DNA of 64,000 nucleotides from CAVYXF01 sp963772335 (lineage in GTDB: Bacteria > Pseudomonadota > Alphaproteobacteria > Rhizobiales > Rhodomicrobiaceae): assembly GCA_963772335.1 (NCBI GenBank), contig CAVYXF010000010.1, positions 319,705-383,704 of the forward strand. The letters are read 5' to 3'. The position numbers were made by a program, and so were the translations under genes. Each line of letters begins with the position of its first letter. Position 1 is the first letter of the stretch. This document shows positions 62,125-64,000 of the stretch, piece after piece. The notes beneath the pieces are model-generated. The model did not search any database. It had not been told where the DNA came from and worked only from the letters and a program-made list of their open reading frames with translations.

Positions 62125-62883
62125 TCAGGCTATAAGCCGCGCCCCGGGCGCAGCGGTGATCACAGCGCGGACCCGGTCGAGATCGGCGGGGGTGTCGACG
62201 CTCATAGGAACGATATCGACGCGCCTCACATCGATGCGCATCCCCGCCTCCAGCGCACGAAGCTGCTCCAGCTTTTCGCGCAGCTCCAATGGTGAAGGCG
62301 GCAGAGAGACAAAGCGTTTTAGCGCGGCGCGGCGATAGGCGTAAATGCCGATGTGATGGTAGAGGGGACCTGGTCCGTAAGGCGCAGGCGACCGGGTGAA
62401 ATATAACGCGCGCAGCGTCTCGGCGTCTCCCAACGGCGTGCCGACCACCTTGACGATGCTGGGCTCAATGGCATCGCTCGGCTCTGCGATAATCACCGCC
62501 AGCGTGCCGATATCCACCGCAGGATCGGCAAGGGGCCTCAGACAGTCGCGGATCAGCGAAGGCTCAAGCAAGGGCTGATCGCCCTGCACGTTAACGATAA
62601 TATCAGCGCTGCCCGCCGGGTCGACCGTCTCGACCGCCTCAAACACCCGGTCCGAGCCGCTTTGATGGTCGGCGCGGGTCATCACCGCCCTGCCACCGGC
62701 CGCTTCAATGGCGGCAGCAATCCCCCGGGCATCGGTCGCCACCAGCACGTCGCCCGCCTCAGCAGCCATGGCCCGGCGCCAGACATGGACGATCATCGGC
62801 TCGCCGGCGATGTCGGCAAGAGGCTTGTTCGGCAAGCGCGTTGCCCCCAGGCGCGCGGGAATAACGATCAAGGGCCTTGCCAT
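62125..62883 (-). CDS. kdsB: 3-deoxy-manno-octulosonate cytidylyltransferase
   Basis: Activates KDO as CMP-KDO for lipopolysaccharide core. At 252 residues: VIPARLGATRLPNKPLADIAGEPMIVHVWRRA at the N-terminus, VMTRADHQSGSDRVFE, IIVNVQGDQPLLEP (metal Asp) and HHIGIYAYRRAALKRF. Divergent from the cytochrome c gene and followed by pheA. Confidence 0.96.
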   Translation of the reverse strand: MARPLIVIPARLGATRLPNKPLADIAGEPMIVHVWRRAMAAEAGDVLVATDARGIAAAIEAAGGRAVMTRADHQSGSDRVFEAVETVDPAGSADIIVNVQGDQPLLEPSLIRDCLRPLADPAVDIGTLAVIIAEPSDAIEPSIVKVVGTPLGDAETLRALYFTRSPAPYGPGPLYHHIGIYAYRRAALKRFVSLPPSPLELREKLEQLRALEAGMRIDVRRVDIVPMSVDTPADLDRVRAVITAAPGARLIA

Positions 62884-63079
62884 TCGGCAATCCTTTCTTT
62901 CTTATGCTGCGCGAAAATGCCCGGCGCATTCCCCGGCTGGGCGCACGCGGGCTGAGACAATTCGCCTGCCATCGGGACTTTTTCTGCGTCAGGACCTATC
63001 GTATTGGCAAGGTAGAAAATTCATCGCAGCCGGGCGCGCGCAGGATGAGGCAGCGACGATAACGAGGAAAGGGCGGCAG

Positions 63080-63802
63080 ATGGATAAGATGACGATCAAC
63101 ATGATCGCGGGGGCGTTCCTGTCTTCGCTGCTCGTGCTGTTCGGCACCAGCACATTCTTTAACCTCGTCTATCCGACAGGTGGCGCCCCTGAGCCGGAGC
63201 CGGTGGGTGAGAGCCATGCGGCAGCAACGCCCGGTGCGACGGGCAGTGAGGCTGCAGCGCCGGCCAAGCCGATCGGCGTGCTGCTCGCAAGCGCGGATCC
63301 CAAGGCCGGTGAGGCTGCGGCGAAGAAATGCGCTACCTGCCACTCTTTCGAGGCCGGCGGTCCCAACAAGGTCGGACCGCATCTGCACGACGTCGTGGGC
63401 CGCGCTGTTGCCGGTGTTTCCGATTTCGCTTATTCGCCCGCGCTGAAAAGCCACGGCGGCAACTGGGATTACGAGTTGCTCAACTGCTGGCTGGCCGACC
63501 CGAAGGCCTGCATTCCCGGCAATAAGATGGCCTTTGCCGGCGTGAAAAAGGACACCGACCGTGCCGACGTGATCGCCTATCTGCGGAGCATCACCAGCAA
63601 TCCGCCGCCGCTCCCGGCCGCCAATGCCCCCGCCGAGGCTGCCGCCGCTCCGGCAGCAGCTGGGCCGCCTGAGGCAAAGGCGCAGGAGGGGGCGTCGAAT
63701 GCCGCCGGCAGCACGGCTCCCGGCCAGCCGGCCTCGCAGAATCCGGCCGAACCGGGCAACGCGCCCGCCGCGGCCCCTGCATCCCCGCCCGCGAACCAGT
63801 GA
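63080..63802 (+). CDS. Membrane-anchored cytochrome c (CycM-like)
   Basis: A 240-residue class I c-type cytochrome. An uncleaved N-terminal helix (about 5-30, MIAGAFLSSLLVLFGTSTFF) is followed by a Pro/Ala linker, then the heme domain: Cys84-xx-Cys87-His88 (CATCHS) and Met150 (GNKMAF). The last ~75 residues are Ala/Pro-rich and may be disordered. Related membrane cytochromes pass electrons from bc1 complex to aa3 oxidase, for which the window has all subunits. The ATG at 63080 follows AGGAAAGGG; longer frames from 62708 are unlikely. Confidence 0.9.
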   Translation: MDKMTINMIAGAFLSSLLVLFGTSTFFNLVYPTGGAPEPEPVGESHAAATPGATGSEAAAPAKPIGVLLASADPKAGEAAAKKCATCHSFEAGGPNKVGPHLHDVVGRAVAGVSDFAYSPALKSHGGNWDYELLNCWLADPKACIPGNKMAFAGVKKDTDRADVIAYLRSITSNPPPLPAANAPAEAAAAPAAAGPPEAKAQEGASNAAGSTAPGQPASQNPAEPGNAPAAAPASPPANQ

Positions 63803-63932
63803 TGAGGCTGGGTTCGGCGAGCCGGCGCTAATCGGAGCTTATGGAGAAACGAGGCAGCGGCTTTCCACCGTGCACAGCCGAAGCTCCCGTGAAGGGGATC
63901 CATCAAGGATCTGCAAGTGTTGTGGAACTGTG

Positions 63933-63954
63933 AATCCCCGCTTAAGCGGGGATT
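63933..63954. terminator. Perfect palindromic terminator
   Basis: An 11-bp perfect palindrome (63933-63943 with 63944-63954, AATCCCCGCTT arm), followed by TGAGTTTTG. It lies 130 bases after the cytochrome gene stop. Its CCCCGC core resembles the REP-like unit at 12913-12941. Confidence 0.6.
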
Positions 63955-64000
63955 TGAGTTTTGTGGGGGTTGGCTACGATGCCACCTGTCCCACCCACGC

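Noticed and set aside
1..64000. Transposons, prophage, CRISPR arrays, tRNA or rRNA genes
   Set aside because: No transposase, integrase, phage gene, spaced direct-repeat array, or recognisable tRNA/rRNA sequence was seen by eye; a tRNAscan and profile search would be decisive.

Overview
The window looks like chromosomal core sequence from a high-GC alphaproteobacterium, most likely order Hyphomicrobiales (Rhizobiales). The evidence is the gene set and order: a coxB-coxA-ctaB-coxF-ctaG-coxC-DUF983-SURF1 run, split glycine decarboxylase (gcvPA/gcvPB), purS/purQ/purL of the small-subunit type, a DUF1476 gene divergent from purC, pheA-kdsB next to a membrane-anchored cytochrome c, a caa3-type CtaG, an Omp25-like barrel protein, and a perfect EcfG-type general stress promoter. 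No rRNA, tRNA, CRISPR array, transposase or prophage gene was found. I cannot name the genus.

Layout. 0.2-2.1 kb: a secreted GH5 glycosidase and a small secreted protein sharing one bidirectional terminator. 2.3-6.7 kb: the glycine cleavage operon gcvT-gcvH-gcvPA-gcvPB (minus strand). 6.9-12.8 kb: a signalling cluster made of a large hybrid histidine kinase with three receiver domains, a stand-alone receiver, a PAS-PAS kinase and, beyond a 0.7 kb gap, another receiver. 13-19.2 kb: a lipoprotein, ispH-thrB-rnhA, a peroxiredoxin, a DsbD-like periplasmic protein, YqgE and a VOC protein. 19.2-32.7 kb: a long minus-strand block with cytochrome oxidase subunits and assembly factors followed by thrC, an M16 peptidase, an acetyltransferase and a membrane GGDEF/EAL protein. 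33-42 kb: IalB-like protein, DUF937, gshA, murI-purB, small secreted and membrane proteins, an HpcH/HpaI aldolase and DUF1476. 42.3-47.2 kb: purC-purS-purQ-(unknown)-purL-bolA. 47.2-50.2 kb: an accessory-looking segment (HxlR-type regulator, divergent cupin, damaged small secreted gene, structured noncoding DNA) between bolA and grxD. 50.2-64 kb: grxD, PqiA-like, a secreted peroxiredoxin, rpsD, trmJ, icd, a ParE-type toxin-antitoxin pair, ctaA (heme A synthase), stress-type membrane proteins, an outer membrane barrel, caa3-type CtaG, pheA, kdsB and cytochrome c.

Functionally the window is dominated by aerobic respiration (aa3 oxidase subunits, copper insertion, heme O/A synthesis, SURF1, a soluble-domain cytochrome c), one-carbon and purine metabolism (glycine cleavage and pur genes), threonine synthesis (thrB, thrC), redox defence (two peroxiredoxins, monothiol glutaredoxin, gshA) and two-component or c-di-GMP signalling.

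The most notable pattern is five single-base reading-frame breaks in otherwise well-conserved genes (gcvT, purL, bolA, the HxlR regulator and a small secreted protein), plus Asp-to-Asn changes at catalytic positions of RNase HI and glutamate racemase. Because purL, murI and gcvT are rarely all lost, sequence or assembly error is the leading explanation for at least part of this, and it should be checked before any biological story is told. Other signals worth attention are two copies of a bipartite ~100 bp double-palindrome repeat, the interrupted bolA-grxD neighbourhood, and a long hairpin in noncoding DNA near 49.9 kb. I did not find a clear new multi-gene system.
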